A stretch of DNA of 64,000 nt from Glandiceps talaboti (taxonomy: Eukaryota > Hemichordata > Enteropneusta > Spengelidae): the NCBI RefSeq assembly GCF_964340395.1, contig NC_135556.1:15833600-15897599 (forward strand), written 5' to 3'. The position numbers and the translations under genes were made by a program. Of the stretch, positions 13,700 through 26,795 are shown piece after piece (the first letter of the stretch is position 1; every line of letters starts with the position of its first letter). The notes under the pieces are model-generated. The model searched no databases. It was not told where the DNA came from and was given only the letters and a program-made list of their open reading frames with translations.

Positions 13700-14512
13700 G
13701 TGTGTTTTATTGCAAAGTTATTGAGAAATTTGATGGGGTCTCCAGATACAAAACTGCATAAATATTGACCAATTTGCTATTTGACATTGAATATGGAGGT
13801 CAAAGTCAAAGGTCACGGTATAAAAAGAAAGCTGACCTTTGGGGTATAGGCATTTAAAGAGTCTTTGAGTATTCAACTTCTTGAGTTAATGTAGAAAAAA
13901 CATTTCGGTCCTTTCACCTCATTAGAAAGTCTCATTAGAAAAGTCATCATTGATCATATGAGGTTAGACACTTGAATGGTGTCCATATGTATCAAACTTT
14001 TGGAGACAACATGCAATATGTGCTTTTGTATCATAAAGATGGCAGCCATTTTGTTATATTGGTCAAGATCATGAAATTAAGTGACTTGCATATATGTCTC
14101 ACAAAGTCAAACGCAAGCCATGATTAAATATTATTGCTTGAAATGTTTTATTCAAAATTCTATGAAGACTGACAAGGTCAAAGGTCAAGGTCTTAAAAGA
14201 AAGCTCATATTTTATAATGTGGGTTTAGGCACTTGAATTGAGTCACTATGTATTATACCTACAAAGTTATGATGCATATTGTGAAATTTAACAAAATAAT
14301 ATGGACGCCATTCAGCCATATTTGATTTGTTGGCAAAACAAAGTGACAAGCATATGTTTCACATAGCATGTTATCTTTGTGCCAGGTTTGTGTGAAATAT
14401 GTTGATGTGTGCATGCACGGATGGACAGAAGGAAGTTTGCATGGACAGACACACTCACGGATGGAACCCAATGTAATAGCCCCCTCCGGGCGGTGCCCCC
14501 TTGCGGGCTAAC
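13700..14512 (+). repeat. Dispersed AGGTCA/GGACAG repeat, copy 1 with hairpin tail
   Basis: First of several same-orientation copies in this window. It consists of reiterated modules: a run of AGGTCA half-sites, then AAAGCTCAT...AATGTGGGTTTAGGCACTTGAATTGAGTC, then a segment with ATGGCNGCCATT and CTTTGTGCCAGGTTTG. It closes with GGATGGACAG reiterations and a GC-rich tail (AGCCCCCTCCGGGCGG and a second GCCCCCTTGCGGGCTA) that can fold. Related elements are widespread in marine invertebrates. No coding capacity is seen; how it amplified is unknown to me. Confidence 0.7.
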
Positions 14513-14641
14513 AATTTACACTCTGAATAGTATGTGATTGGTGATTGGTTCGAAAGTAAATCATATGACTGTCTCATGGCATTGATGAACAACTGCTACC
14601 ACTGAAGTTAATCAATTTGCCAACTGTTGTTATATTTTTGC

Positions 14642-14643
<2 letters not shown>

Positions 14644-14717
<74 letters not shown>
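14644..14717. repeat. (CA)n microsatellite
   Basis: Uninterrupted CA dinucleotide repeat of about 74 bases in the last intron, 120 bases from an exon. Confidence 0.97.
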
Positions 14718-14719
<2 letters not shown>

Positions 14720-14837
14720 AACTAGCCATCCACTCAAGTTAATACCAATTTGCTGCCCGCCAATTTAAAAACAAAAAAACAAAACAAAACAAAAAACCAA
14801 GAAAAACCCCCCAAAGAAAAACAAGGTAATATCTTAC

Positions 14838-15050
14838 CTGCTATAAACCAAGCAAGCAGAAAACAGTTTAGCAGTGAATTAAATGGATCTGATTTGACAT
14901 TATCATCTGGATTACCACTATCATCTTCATTGTGTCTTTTCACTCTCTGACCCAATGATACTAAATTCTTCAACACTCCAAAACAACCTCCAACTATCAG
15001 GTATATAGGTATGTAAGGTTCAACAGGACAATCGTGTAGATAGAGTGATC
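14838..15050 (-). CDS. TMEM272: TMEM272-like exon (second and third membrane segments)
   Basis: 213 bases between acceptor TCTCTATTAG and donor GCAG|GTAAG. It reads SLYLHDCPVEPYIPIYLIVGG, a short hydrophobic stretch (CFGVLKNLVSLG), a charged loop QRVKRHNEDDSGNPDDNVKSD, then the membrane segment LLNCFLLAWFIA. Both ends are split codons (G|GA Gly, G|GC Gly) that fit the neighbouring exons. DCPxEPxIPIYLIVGG is a family hallmark. The acidic loop between segments 2 and 3 is predicted cytosolic. Confidence 0.87.
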
Positions 15051-15653
15051 CTAATAGAGAGAAATATTCACCAGGTATGTATAGTAACTACATGTATGAA
15101 TCAACAAGGCAATCATGTACATGTGCTTGTAATATGAAATTATACCGGTATGTGCTGCCAAACAGCGCCTCTAGTGGCAAAACAGCAGAATCTTTCTCTC
15201 TTTTTTAATAACTAGAATATGGCTCATTGGAAGAGTGGTATTGAGTTGAATAATTTGAAGAAAAAAACATCACTTTATTTACTCAATTACATGCCTACAT
15301 GTAGGGTGTGATGTTTTTTACATAAACAATTTTCAGACATGCGAGTACAAAAATTTTAACCAGTACACAACATAATTTGATGAGTTGACAGCATTTGACT
15401 GCAAACTATCAACCTTGTTCACTCAATGATAGATGGTGCTCACAGTGACCAACTAGGTAATATCCCTAACACATACCTACCAGGTCTTTTGTCCACATAC
15501 ACACACACACTCACACACACACATTTACAACCAAACTGTACTATTTTGATGTACAGATTAATTAAATAATAATTAAGACAGATAAACATAAATCTTTAAT
15601 GTATGTCTAAAATTATGAGATTACACAATTTCTTTTTAAATGATATAACTTAC

Positions 15654-15713
15654 CCATGACAATCATTGCTACAGGAATGGCCATGATAAATGCAATTGCT
15701 ATGGTACATCCCA
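15654..15713 (-). CDS. TMEM272: TMEM272-like exon (first membrane segment)
   Basis: A 60-base exon with acceptor TTTTTTTCAG and donor ATGG|GTAAGT. It encodes GCTIAIAFIMAIPVAMIVM, almost entirely hydrophobic. Phase 1 at both ends: T|TG Leu at the start, G|GA Gly at the end. Skipping this exon would keep the frame, so membrane topology could be changed by alternative splicing (inference). Confidence 0.82.
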
Positions 15714-16839
15714 CTGAAAAAAACAAGACCAATGTCAGTTTAATTCCCCAAAACTTATTTTTATTTCAAATGAGGGGTTTTCAATTCTGTTACCTAAAAA
15801 TTACACTGTGCAATGTGATTTGTCAGTTATTGTTTGTCAAGATTTGAAATATGTCTATCTTTGTCTCAAAAACGTGTCCCATGAGCGAAACACCAAACCA
15901 ACATCACTTTAGCTGTATGTATTAAATATAGTGCCAATGGCAGTGTAGCAAAGTTGACCACACATATATCTATGCTGCTGCCAAAGAGAAGCAAGCTGCA
16001 ACTCACTTCATTGCTTCATCAAAGAAATACTCTGACCAGGTAGGCATTGAAGGGGTGGAGTGTTACAGGTATCATTTCATCAAGGGAGTAGCGAGAAGTA
16101 GACAATATTTCCAAGGTGAAATATCAAGTTATCCGCAAACAAACAAGATTAATAAATGAAGTAATATAGATGACAATGAATGAAATCATTTCAATAAGTG
16201 AGTCTTTACTTTTCATAATTTTAGAGTTATTATATAAAAGGTGACATGTTCTCTAGACAAATACATATACATTGTATAGCTAATATTTGTGTACTGGTAT
16301 CAACACCAATACAAAGCATGTAAAGATATCTCTGATAATCCTATACACAAGATTTGAAAGTATCAACAGCACTCGGTAACAATCTGTCAAATGGATGAAA
16401 TGGCTAACTTTTGACATTCAACCACTGATCCTGGAGTGAGCAGGATATGCAACTAGTGGCAACATCGATGGCTTAGGGAATATCCAGTGTATGATGTTCT
16501 TTTGCATAATCTAGATAGTATGGTTGATATGCACACTTAGTGTTTATTTTTGAATGCTAAACTTCTGAACTATCCATTAAGGGTTCCTACCTTTGCAATA
16601 TATAATCAAATTTTTGTACGATCATGTATTTATTTTTTGAAAGCTCAACCACTTATCTACCCATTACTGTTGCTATCTTTGCAATAAATTCTGACATTTT
16701 GCTGTTGATAATGGCATAGTCTTCATTGCTAGACATATTGTGTCAATTTTTGGAATATTTATACACTTGACTATCCATCACTGTTGTCATCTTTGAACAA
16801 GCCATCATTGAAAATAATCCCAAACTGGCTTGGCGTATG

Positions 16840-17455
16840 ACAAACTTATTTTCCAAATTTAAGTTTGACCCTGAAGACAAAGGTCAAGGTCAAGAGTCAT
16901 TGTCTGAATAGTAAATTTACCTCTAACAATGTGGGTGTATGCACTTTATAAATGGAGTCTCCTGGTATAAAAACTTCTATTTCTAGAGTTGTTGAACAAT
17001 TTACTATTTGATCTTGAAGGTCAAGTTTAAAGATTTAGTATCCAGCTGAAAGAATACTGCTACAAGGAAAGCTTACCTCTGATAATATGGGTGTAGACAC
17101 TTGAACTGAGTTATAGTAGGAAGACAAATTTTGGCTATTTGACCCTGAAAATGTTGGTCAAGGTAAAAAATTAAGGCCTCCTTAGAAAGCTTAACATTGA
17201 TAATGTGGGATAGACAATTGATTGGTGTCTGTATGTATCAAACCTTTGGAGATATGGGACAAAATGTGTTTATCACAAATATGGCTGCCAGTTTGCCATA
17301 TAGGTCGAGGTTGTGATCTAATAAGTGAGGTGCATATACCCCAGATAGTGTGTTACTTTTGTGTCAAGTCTGGTTGAAATTGAATGGACAGATGGACAGA
17401 ATGAACAGAACCCAGTGTAATAGCCCCTTTCGGGCGTTGTCCCTTGGGGGCTAAA
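16840..17455 (+). repeat. Dispersed AGGTCA/GGACAG repeat, copy 2
   Basis: Same family and orientation as 13700-14512. It shows AAGGTCAAGGTCAAG at 16880-16894, three AAAGCTTA..TGATAATGTGGG modules, ATGGCTGCCAGTTTGCC, GGACAGATGGACAG and the tail AATAGCCCCTTTCGGGCGTTG..CTTGGGGGCTA. The left edge is gradual; related modules may start near 16660. Confidence 0.68.
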
Positions 17456-20111
17456 ATACATGCACAGTAATTAGACTATAATTTGAAATACAACTTGATC
17501 AAAACTGAAATAGTCCATGACCTATATACACATGAATTTGATTGATAAATGAGGACACATACAATCTCTGAGAAATATTCGAAGTTTGATCAAAATTATT
17601 GCAACTGTTGTACACTGTAATGGAAAATCAACAGAATTCTGCTGTATAGAGCAAGAAGATAGTATTACACTGCATGGTGCATTTTTGTTAGCCTGCTGAG
17701 TTAGTATGAGAAAACGGTACTGAGTGCTTGATTATTAGCTTGAATAATGTGTAATGTGGATTGAATACCTTGATCATGTCTGTAAGAGACTCCATAAAAT
17801 GTAGTGCATCCATTCCAATTTTGTATCCATTGACATGTGTTGACTCACACTAATGCAAAGAATCAAAATTGGCTTCATTTCATGCCAGTTTACTTCTTTT
17901 ACGTCTCGACCAATTTAATATACCTTGTATGCACTTTGCCATTAATCCATCTATTTGGCAATGTGGACCATTTCACATTAACCTGTCTTGAATACCAAGT
18001 AATGTTTGTATTCTCCTTTAACACTTCTACCTGGCTTATTAGCAGGGATTTCAAATGTGTCATGGAGATTTTGATATGTTTTATGCATTTTGATGTCATG
18101 AACAGTGTGTGAAGGAGACAACAGAGACCACGAAGAACATTTGTATGATTTCGAAGGTGACTTGATAAGTAAAGAATCACTTAGGGCTATGCATTTAGAT
18201 GATGCATAGTTCCTGTGCTTTATTCAACAGGAAACACCAACATTGATAATCATTATATTGAAAACTTCAGACTTCAGGCATCAATCTGTGAGAGTGGAGT
18301 GGAAAGCTTGGCTGATCAACATGACATTGTACCTTTTGGATTTTTAATGTGGCAAGATTTCCAACTACCATGTCAAGTATTTGTTAATGGAACTGTCGAT
18401 TTCCCATTTACTTTCCTATTATCTTGTTCTTCATACTTCATCGATTTTGTTGAATTTCAGATTTGAAGCCCAGCAGAATTTTCCAATTTGATCTACATGT
18501 AGACTACGCATCGAATCTGAAGTTATCTGACATAAAAATGTTGAAAATGCTTTATATGAGATTAAGGTGACATATTTTAGTCCCAGTGTGCACAAACAAC
18601 ATTGGCTTGGAATCTACCAATAAATCCTCAATGATTTGAACTGAAATGGAATTTTCAAACTTCCCTTGAGATATCATGGCGTCACTTTCATGTGAAACCA
18701 ATGCATTCCCTTCTAATACAGCATACCACAGTGGCATGCTGTTCTCAAAATAGATATAGGGGGTTTCTGCATGTCTGAAATCTACATAAACTGAGACACT
18801 ATCAAGCAGACCTCAAACTCATCACAAGGAATCAATTTTCAAGTGTTAGTCAAGTGTTCATGTTTTTATCAGGCAAAAGACTGACTCAATAGGCAAATCT
18901 ACTGTTTTCTTGGTTTTTATTTAGCACATGTGAGGAAGTTCAAAGCTATTCAACTTGGCACCAAATAGTTGATAACACCACATTGACTAAACTTTCCTTG
19001 TCTGAACAGAACAGCAAAGGAACCAGGAGAAATCGTGTTCACAAGTCTAAAAGTTGTTCATTTATGCAAAGAAAGAATTAGCAGCAGTGGATGTTTATTA
19101 CAAGGACACAAATGACAGACTAAGCTTGACTGAGGGAAAAGTTTTAGCAAGTTTAGCCGAGTTTTTGGCAAGTTTCATCACCTGTAGGAAACATGACCAT
19201 ATTTGAAAGTTTGTCAAAGTTACATTCAAGACATGCTGCACAGTATGTCAAAAATGTTCATCAAAAATGCAACTTTAAATAACACGAGATATTGACACCT
19301 ACATGCAGTGTATTGTCTTGTCTTTAATGTGAAACATTGTGTAGAAAATACCATATAAGGCAACAATAGTGTATCTTGCAACTTTGATTTTCAGGGAAAT
19401 TTGTCCATGTGTAATTTTTAGAAATGTTCAAGTTGTAAAATCTCTACAGACGTTGCCATACGAAAGCCTGTTCAATAATAAAAGAAATTTGGGAAATTCA
19501 GCATCTTCCTTTAAAGGAAATTGACATATTTTCCAATAGAGTTAATACAACATTCAGCAGCCATTTTGAATTCTTAAATGTGTTAATTTTTTAGTATGTC
19601 ATTTTGACCTCTATTTAAATGTATTTTATGACCCGCAATTTATTTCTTGATTTGATATGGGTGCATTTTCTTGAACAAAATAACAGTAAAAATATAAGAA
19701 TTTTATTTCCAAGGTGCACACTACGTTAAATGCATTTGAAGACAATCAGACATTACAAGACAGTTTTGTACATAATCTACAACACTAATGTCTACAAATG
19801 AAATCTCTATCATTGAGTTAGACATCATTTGGAAAACAAATTCCCCTGACATAGCTCTGAGATGTCAGTGAGCAGATGCGATTTGTTTTCCAAAAAATGT
19901 TTGACTATACAAAATTGTCATTTAGTACTATGAATCCATAGTCAAGAACATCCAGTCTCTCGTGACAACATCTAAATAATACATGATCTAGACAATCAAA
20001 CTGTGTATTTTCTTTATGGAAAGTGTTATTTGGAATTTATCTGTTTTATTTGGAATGCTCATTCACTTGGGCACAGTAGATATCTATTGCTATGAAGGCT
20101 GTTATGCAGTA
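17456..20111. other. Intron sequence, nothing recognised
   Basis: AT-rich sequence of the 8.35-kb intron. Short open frames on both strands (for example 17837-18112 and 17899-18180) overlap each other and show no domain or splice signal. Confidence 0.4.
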
Positions 20112-20345
20112 ACACCATGAGGTGTTACAAATATAAGTTTTTCATCACACATCATGTTCTCAGGCATATACTCTTTCCATATTAACACTGAAAACACACC
20201 CGTGCTATACGAATTTTACCCTAGGGAATATAGAATATGACAATTGCCTTGCATGATCTATGCAAATTGAGGTCACTATGTGTCACTAGTCCATACCACA
20301 TGACATGCTCTAAGCCAATCACTGAAGGCTGTATGAATACAATAC
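20112..20345 (+). repeat. Dispersed repeat pair, member A
   Basis: Shares a diverged 200-230 base segment with 48690-48905: CACATCATGTTCTCAGGC, then TACTCTTTCC, then CAAATTGAGGTCACTATG.GTCACTAGTCCATACCA, then TCTAAGCCAATCACTGA.GGCTGTATGA. Same orientation. It has no coding capacity, and I see no clear terminal repeats or tails. Confidence 0.7.
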
Positions 20346-22591
20346 CATAATAACATTAATAGCTAAGAAAGTTGTATCAGTACATTTCCAAAGGATTTTC
20401 AATTATCTATGATATTGCAAGTTCAAATTTCTATATTTATTTGACAACTAGAAGTCATCTTAGACAAATTAAGAGTCTCAGAGCAAAAATTGAGGAAAAA
20501 GTGAAAATAATTTCAAATGAAAATAAGTTACTTTAGAGTGTTTATAAGATTATATACAAATAAATGTACATCACACTGCATGAACAGTCTACTGTGCTAT
20601 TCATCACAAATGGCAACACTCAGACATTATACATTTTGTCATCACTGTTTTACTCACAACATGTTTCCAGACTGACTGACAGAGACAGAATTTAATTCCC
20701 TAATACATAAACTTCATATTCAGTCATTTGTACGCTAATGGTCAGAAACATCAGTGACAGACTTCCGTAAGATAAATTGAGTTGAACATGAACCTCCTTT
20801 GCTTAACAATACCATTAAGTAGGGTTAATGCTTTCTGTGTAGCTATCTACAATCAATAGGTATTTATATGTCTATGCTGTGTCTACGTGCCCAATACTAT
20901 TTGATGGTGTGCTCATACAGCATCATTGCTTATTGACTCTGACCCTAAATGTCACATGTGCAGACCCTACATTGAACATTTACTTTTAGTGGATGGCTCC
21001 ATTTTTGTTAAGGCTTACATGTTTACATTTAGTAGATTCAATGCTACTATCAGCTTTATTGAAGTTTATTCAGTACATTAGGCCACTGGCCCTATAGTGT
21101 ACATTATGAAAATAAGGATACAGAAAAAAAACTGGAGGTAGTTACAAGCAACATGAACATCACAGAATTATGATCTTGTCCCTTAATTTAAAACTATATG
21201 CAACAAATTTGCCTAGATTCTGGATTGAGTCCTCAGAAGTACATAGCATTAAAATTGAAATTTTTTAAAAGGTGAAGGGTAACGATAATAATATGGAGCA
21301 ATAAATGTACATCTTTATATATGGAACAAATTAGAGCGAAATGAAATTCATCTTCGACAAGATTACGGCTGCAAAGTTGACAAGGTAACTTGAAATTTTC
21401 ACCCATTCTCAATACAGAGATTGTGTTCAGAGGCGTGAAATTTGCTAAGTGCTCAATGCAGAAATTCATTGTTAATATACAGAAAGGTATACATAAACAT
21501 GACAGAAACTTTAACATGCATACAGTGCTACTGAATCTGTGATAAACTGGTTTTACACAGATGGGAAGTTAAAATATCTAGTTTGGGTGAAGAATCTGCA
21601 TCATTCTGTATTCCAGTTTTGGTTTCAGAGAGGTAAAGACTCTCATTACCAACATTTTGTTCAGTACAGGCAATATCAGCATATGGCAGCTACATGTACA
21701 TGTGTATTATTTTACGTCACTGCTACAAATTAAAAGAACTCTAGGCCTGTACTTTTAATGCTGCTGAATATCATTTGATACGTTTTCAAAAGAATCTTGT
21801 ATATTATACATAAAATGTGATTTCAAATTTTAAATTAAGTAATTTAACCACTAGAAAATAGTGAGCCTAAATGTGTGTACTCTGTATAGGCAGCAAAGTT
21901 TGTACATAAGTACACATTTATATGAAATGGAGATCACTCTCGGACATATTCTGGTTGTTGTTTTGTAGTACTGTCTCGTTAAAAATAGTGTAAATCCACC
22001 AGTATATATTCATTGTTGTTTTACTTGCTATCTTAATTAAAATGCAAATAGCCTAAATCAACAAGTATATTCATTGTTATTCTATAGTGCTATTTTAGAA
22101 TGCAAATGGTATTCAGTGATTCACATTGCTACCATAATTTACCATCTTCAAATTCCTATCCCTGGAAATGTGCCTGTGTGTGTTTGAATATCGATCTTAG
22201 TTTTGATTCCTACTCCATTGAACACTCTGCTGTGCATTTCTTCTTAATGATGTCACAAATGATTGATGAGCATATAGTCAAAGCCTAATCAATCTTTAGT
22301 TCCAAAGGGATACGTTCTGGAGTTTGATATTGACTATATTCTAATAGATATCCTAAAGTATATGTTCATAAGATCAGTAAAATTTACACTGAATCAGTTC
22401 TGACAACACAACCAAAATTACTTGCCACCTATATTGCCCAGTAGTAGAACAAACAAATATTGTCATACAGTCTGACAGACACTGACAGTCGGAGTGTTCA
22501 AATAATAACTTGTATTTGTAAAATGTTAAATATAACTTTCGGTCTTGCTAGAACTCATGCAACTATAATTTCAAAGGATAATAAATACAAC
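20346..22591. other. Intron sequence, nothing recognised
   Basis: AT-rich. A run of short open frames (21233-21517 minus, 21539-21733 plus, 22100-22288 plus) shows no recognisable protein. Confidence 0.4.
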
Positions 22592-22798
22592 CAATCTGAT
22601 TAAAATCTGATGTGGTGAAAGCTGCTAAATGCTTTATTTACCTCTATTTCCATTGTATTGTGTCGTTTGTTTTTGTTCCAAGTGATCGCAAAGGAAGGCG
22701 GCGACCATGCAGAACAAAAACAAATGACACAAAATGATGGAAATAGAGGTAAATAAAAGCATTTGGCCGCTTTCACCACATCAAACTTTAATCAGATT
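22592..22798. mobile_element. Palindromic MITE, family member 1
   Basis: A 207-bp near-perfect inverted repeat with outer ends CAATCTGATTAAAATCTGAT and (reverse) CTTTAATCAGATTG. The arms of about 90 bases include TGTGGTGAAAGC, TTTATTTACCTCTATTTCCAT and GTTTGTTTTTGTTCC. They surround a short loop with GGCGGCGACC. Further members of the family lie at 35139-35524 and 60415-60628, so it is dispersed and not a local palindrome. It could form a long hairpin in RNA or DNA. Confidence 0.88.
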
Positions 22799-23839
22799 GA
22801 AATACAACTGGATTCAGATATTTAATACATAAGTTATGAGTATGAATATGATACATGTATATATGATATGATATATGACATAAAATATGAAGTTAAAGGT
22901 TAAATTAGTACAAGCTCAAGTTTATGACTTTGACTTCGGTGAAAGTACACCAGTCAAACCTCAATTAAACTATTTTTAGTCTCATGCTAATGTTGACTAC
23001 ACACCTACACATTCAATATCATTAAATTTGTCACCTGGTGTTATTATCACATTTGATGGCATTATAGGCTTTCCTCAGCAAATTTGTATATAAAATTATT
23101 ACAATGTATATACGGAATCATGTCATGAAATCCTACATGTCTGAATACTAGGTTTGAGTGCTGCCATTAGCATGTTATGGTTAACTATGCTTGCACAACA
23201 CTACAAGAATCTTTAATTAAATATGCAGCAAAAATTAATCGTTAAATGTACAAACTCGACTTTATGCCTCTTTTAAGGGATTCAACAATATGAGAACTTA
23301 ATAGTCAGAGCAATTTTCATACCATTAATAAGTAACTAACAACATAATATGAAGTTCATGACCCTGTGTGTTAAAATCAATGAATTTTCAATGTAAACCA
23401 CCCGAGGGTTTGACCAATGTTTGCTTGAGCGAGAGTACAAGGAAAATAAGGCTTCATCTAATTCTGTGGTGTAGCTTGAAGCGAGGAAACTACCTAGATT
23501 TTTCCATTAGTATGTATAAAGGTATAGGACGAAGAGATAAGCCGTAGGGTGAAATCCTCTCCTAATAACTGTCTTATCAGAGAGAAAAATACACTTCATA
23601 GTTCAGGAGTGTAGCTACATGTACTGTACAATTATACTCTGCTGGAATTTCTAGAATGATAACCAACATTTTATTGGAGATATCTTTTTATGGGGTCTTT
23701 ATAACATGGCTAGGAAATATTGTACTTCAGAGAGTCTTATCTGCAGGCTATGAAATCTGGTGAAGAAATGAATGGCTACACCGACAAAATCCCAGAAGAA
23801 TATCAATAACGTCTTGCAGAAATGACATGAATTTGTGTA

Positions 23840-24063
23840 ACGTTCTTACATGATTTCAGAACAATGGCCAGAATTTCTTGAAGAAATCTACATTGTGTAT
23901 GAATGCATGTACGTATATGTTCCTAGAACAAACATTGAATGTACTTTTTTAACAGATCAATAAGAAAGAATTCCTTAAAGAAATCCACAATGTGTACTTG
24001 CATGTACATGTTCCAAGAACAATATAAAAGAATTTCTAGAAGAAATTTACTTTGTCTACTTAC
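23840..24063 (-). repeat. Tandem partial copies of an exon's 3' end and splice donor
   Basis: Next to the exon at 24064-24174, the intron contains three diverged copies, spaced about 60-90 bases, of a segment made of the exon's last 30 bases plus donor region. The plus-strand landmarks are TTCCAAGAACAA and GAATTTCTTGAAGAA variants near 23859-23887, 23920-23982 and 24010-24043. The outermost copy keeps AACAATGGCCAGAATTTCTTGAAGAA and an intact donor-like CTTAC at 23845-23849 (minus GTAAG). Reading through the true donor meets a TAG at once, so the copies should not be translated. Confidence 0.65.
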
Positions 24064-24174
24064 ATGTTCCAAGAACAATGGCCAGGAATTTCTTGAAGAA
24101 GTCGGCAGCTCCTGTTGAATTCTTTTTTGCATCTTGCATCTGACCAAACAACGACTGGTATGATGGTGGTGCAT
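24064..24174 (-). CDS. TMEM272: TMEM272-like exon (last PPxY motif, juxtamembrane)
   Basis: 111 bases between acceptor TTGATTTCAG and donor ACAT|GTAAGT. It completes a GAT Asp codon and reads APPSYQSLFGQMQDAKKNS, then TGAADFFKKFLAIVLGT leading into the first membrane segment. APPSYQSLFG is characteristic of TMEM272-like N-termini. The donor region is repeated downstream in the intron (see 23840-24063). Confidence 0.87.
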
Positions 24175-24479
24175 CTGAAATCAAATATTACAATTAATTA
24201 CAACTTTCACCAAAATTGTATAATTTGACAACTTATTATGAATAATGATGAGAGTCATTACAAGATTACTGTATACATATTTGATAAAAGCATAAATTAG
24301 TTTCATTGAATTTGTTTAATTGAGAGAATAATTAATATACGCAAAAAGTTAAATAAATGATAACAATTTCTTCAAAATATTAATCACGAGCCTTCATAGA
24401 AGACATACATGTAGCTTCCAACTGGTGTGTACTGGTAGTATATGGCAAAGTTATTCTGCAAATTTGAATAATGTCTCTG

Positions 24480-24850
24480 GATACAAACTATGATGATAAA
24501 CAAAATTCAACCATGTGACCTTGGGGTAGACTTTCAAGGTCAAATGTGAAGGTTTCAATGAAAACTCACATTTGATGATACAGGTGTAGGCACTTGAATG
24601 GAGTTGCTATGTACTACACTTCCAAAGCTATCATGCAAATTGTCAAATTTGACTACAAACATGGCTGCCATTCGGTAATATTTGATTCAGTCACAAAACA
24701 ATGGGATATGTAGTATGTTCAAGTTCTCATAGCATGTTATCTTTGTGCCAGGTTTTGTTGAAATCAGATGGTGCATGCCAGAGATCTGAGTGTGAATGCC
24801 GGACGCATACAATGTAGATGGATGGACGGAACACAACACAATATAATGTA
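24480..24850 (+). repeat. Dispersed AGGTCA/GGACAG repeat, copy 3
   Basis: Same family and orientation: TTTCAAGGTCAAATGTGAAGG, ATGATACAGGTGTAGGCAC, ATGGCTGCCATTCGG, TTATCTTTGTGCCAGG and GGATGGACGGA. The GC-rich hairpin tail is missing, so it is truncated or mutated at the right end. Confidence 0.68.
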
Positions 24851-25639
24851 TTAAGTAAGTAAGTAATAAAGTGGTGTGCTTATTGTCCCAGACAGGAACT
24901 CAACTTTGTGTTAGATTTCAAATGGCAGCAGATACATGAACCCACAGACACACAGGGTACATTCCTATTGCCCCCAACAGGTACTGAGTGCCCACTGGGG
25001 TAATAGTTGTGTTACATTTTTCTTTCCTGTTTCCTTGAAAAGACAATGCAAAAAGCATAAACACAGACATATGCATAAAAACACACAGGTGTTGTCGAGA
25101 ACAATGTGTATTCATAATTTGAAGTCAAATTTACTACAAAATAAGATGGAAATTGAAAGTTAATCTACCTGTATTTAAAAGCCTAAACGGTGTTATTGAT
25201 GTAAAATTCTTTAGCTTTTTGAATGATTTATTTTGACATATAGCTATGAATAGTCTCTCTTGGTTTTAACCATATTGACCTGTCCTTGTATTTCTGACAA
25301 GCCGGCCTTCATTTGTATGCCAGTCTTGTTTTGTCATAATCTGATAACATCTGAGCTTTTATTCAATAATCCTAGCTGGTACAATAAAAAATCCAACTTG
25401 CTGTGGATGTTGAAGTTGGAAAGTTTTCCCCTTTGATGATCAACTACATATACATGAACTTATCGAAGTATAAATTCAAGACTTTGTGGTAAGATTTCCA
25501 ATGAGATGATTCTACTGACTCAGAGGCAAATCCTTCTGTTATCTGTCCTACATGTATGTCATTACGAGTTTGTGGATTTTTTTATATTGATTTCTTTACA
25601 AGTTGTGCTGTGGGTAATTGTTGTGACTTGTCATCACAA

Positions 25640-25738
25640 AATGAGATAATTAAGTTGTCCACAGAAGGACACAAGCATGCGTGAATGGACATGGGTCATT
25701 CTTATAGCCTCCTAAGGACTGTGCCTGTTGGGGACTAA
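25640..25738 (+). repeat. Dispersed repeat tail relic
   Basis: Only the 3' part of the family is left: ACAAGCATGCGTGAATGGACATGGG followed by a weak version of the tail, ATAGCCTCCTAAGGACTG..TGTTGGGGACTAAAT. Orientation is plus, as in the other copies. Confidence 0.5.
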
Positions 25739-26369
25739 ATATGCACTTTATTTAATATATTCAAATTATATTCACAGTTGACATAATTACATATTCGCAG
25801 TTTCCAAAAAATAGTAATTTCTAGCAATTTCATGCAATTGAAGACTTCAATATTATTCTGAGCATATTTTGTTACACAAACAATGGATGCACTACCATGA
25901 ATGCTCCCTAAATATTTTTCTACCTTACGATTCAAATTTTTTTCTCTCAAACCTTCCCAATTGCACATCAAAAGCAAAATCTCATATATTATCACTGCAA
26001 TTGAACAATTTGTTTTGACTTAAGTCATACACAAAAGTCAGCTCACCCATGGACAGACTAACAGACATGACAGAAACTTTAACATGCATAGAACGCTACT
26101 GAATCTGTAATTCAGTTATGTTATCAAGTCATGGCAGCATACCATATAATGGCTCAGTAATAGCTATCGTGAAAGCAATAAATAAATTACTTAATTTATA
26201 TCTACACATGAAAAGAAGAAAGTATTGCATTTCATTAGATTGCTATCACGACATTTCAATATTGTTGACACACACCTAGTAAAACTCAATGAACCTTTTA
26301 TAGTGACTTGTCAAAGAATGAGAGTGAAAGAATTCAGACAGCAAATTTCAAACAAAAAATGTCCAATTC

Positions 26370-26512
26370 ATTGCTACTCCACAATAGAACTATACAATGC
26401 ATATCAGATTGTACATGCATTGATTCACTTTATTTGTGTATGCTTTACCATGCTTGCTATGGCATGTTGTTATGCAATAAAGATTGAGTGATTGATTGAT
26501 GATCATTGACAT
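26370..26512 (+). repeat. Retroposon-like 3' tail
   Basis: GCAATAAAGATTGAGTGATTGATTGATG at 26474-26501 looks like a poly-A signal followed by a short GATT-type tail, as in some non-LTR elements. Upstream sequence to about 26370 is AT-rich with no recognisable reverse-transcriptase motif. The 88-codon frame at 26225-26491 ends in it and is not accepted as a gene. Confidence 0.3.
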
Positions 26513-26795
26513 TTGGTTGCACTTTCATTGCTTCATTTTTAAGGGAAGGTGTCTATCAACAATTTCTTGTAATTGCTATGCTTGGATCAATATCTCTTAG
26601 GAACAGTGTACACTTTGACACACAAGGAGATTTCTATTCAATGTAGTTTTGAAATGCTTTGATTTGTGGGGGTGGGTTGAGGGATATCACTTTTTAGCAT
26701 GTTGTATAGAGGTATCTGTAAATGTGCACGTATTTGATTTAAAATACAATTCATATGTCGATCAGGATATATATATAATACATGATGTTACTTAC

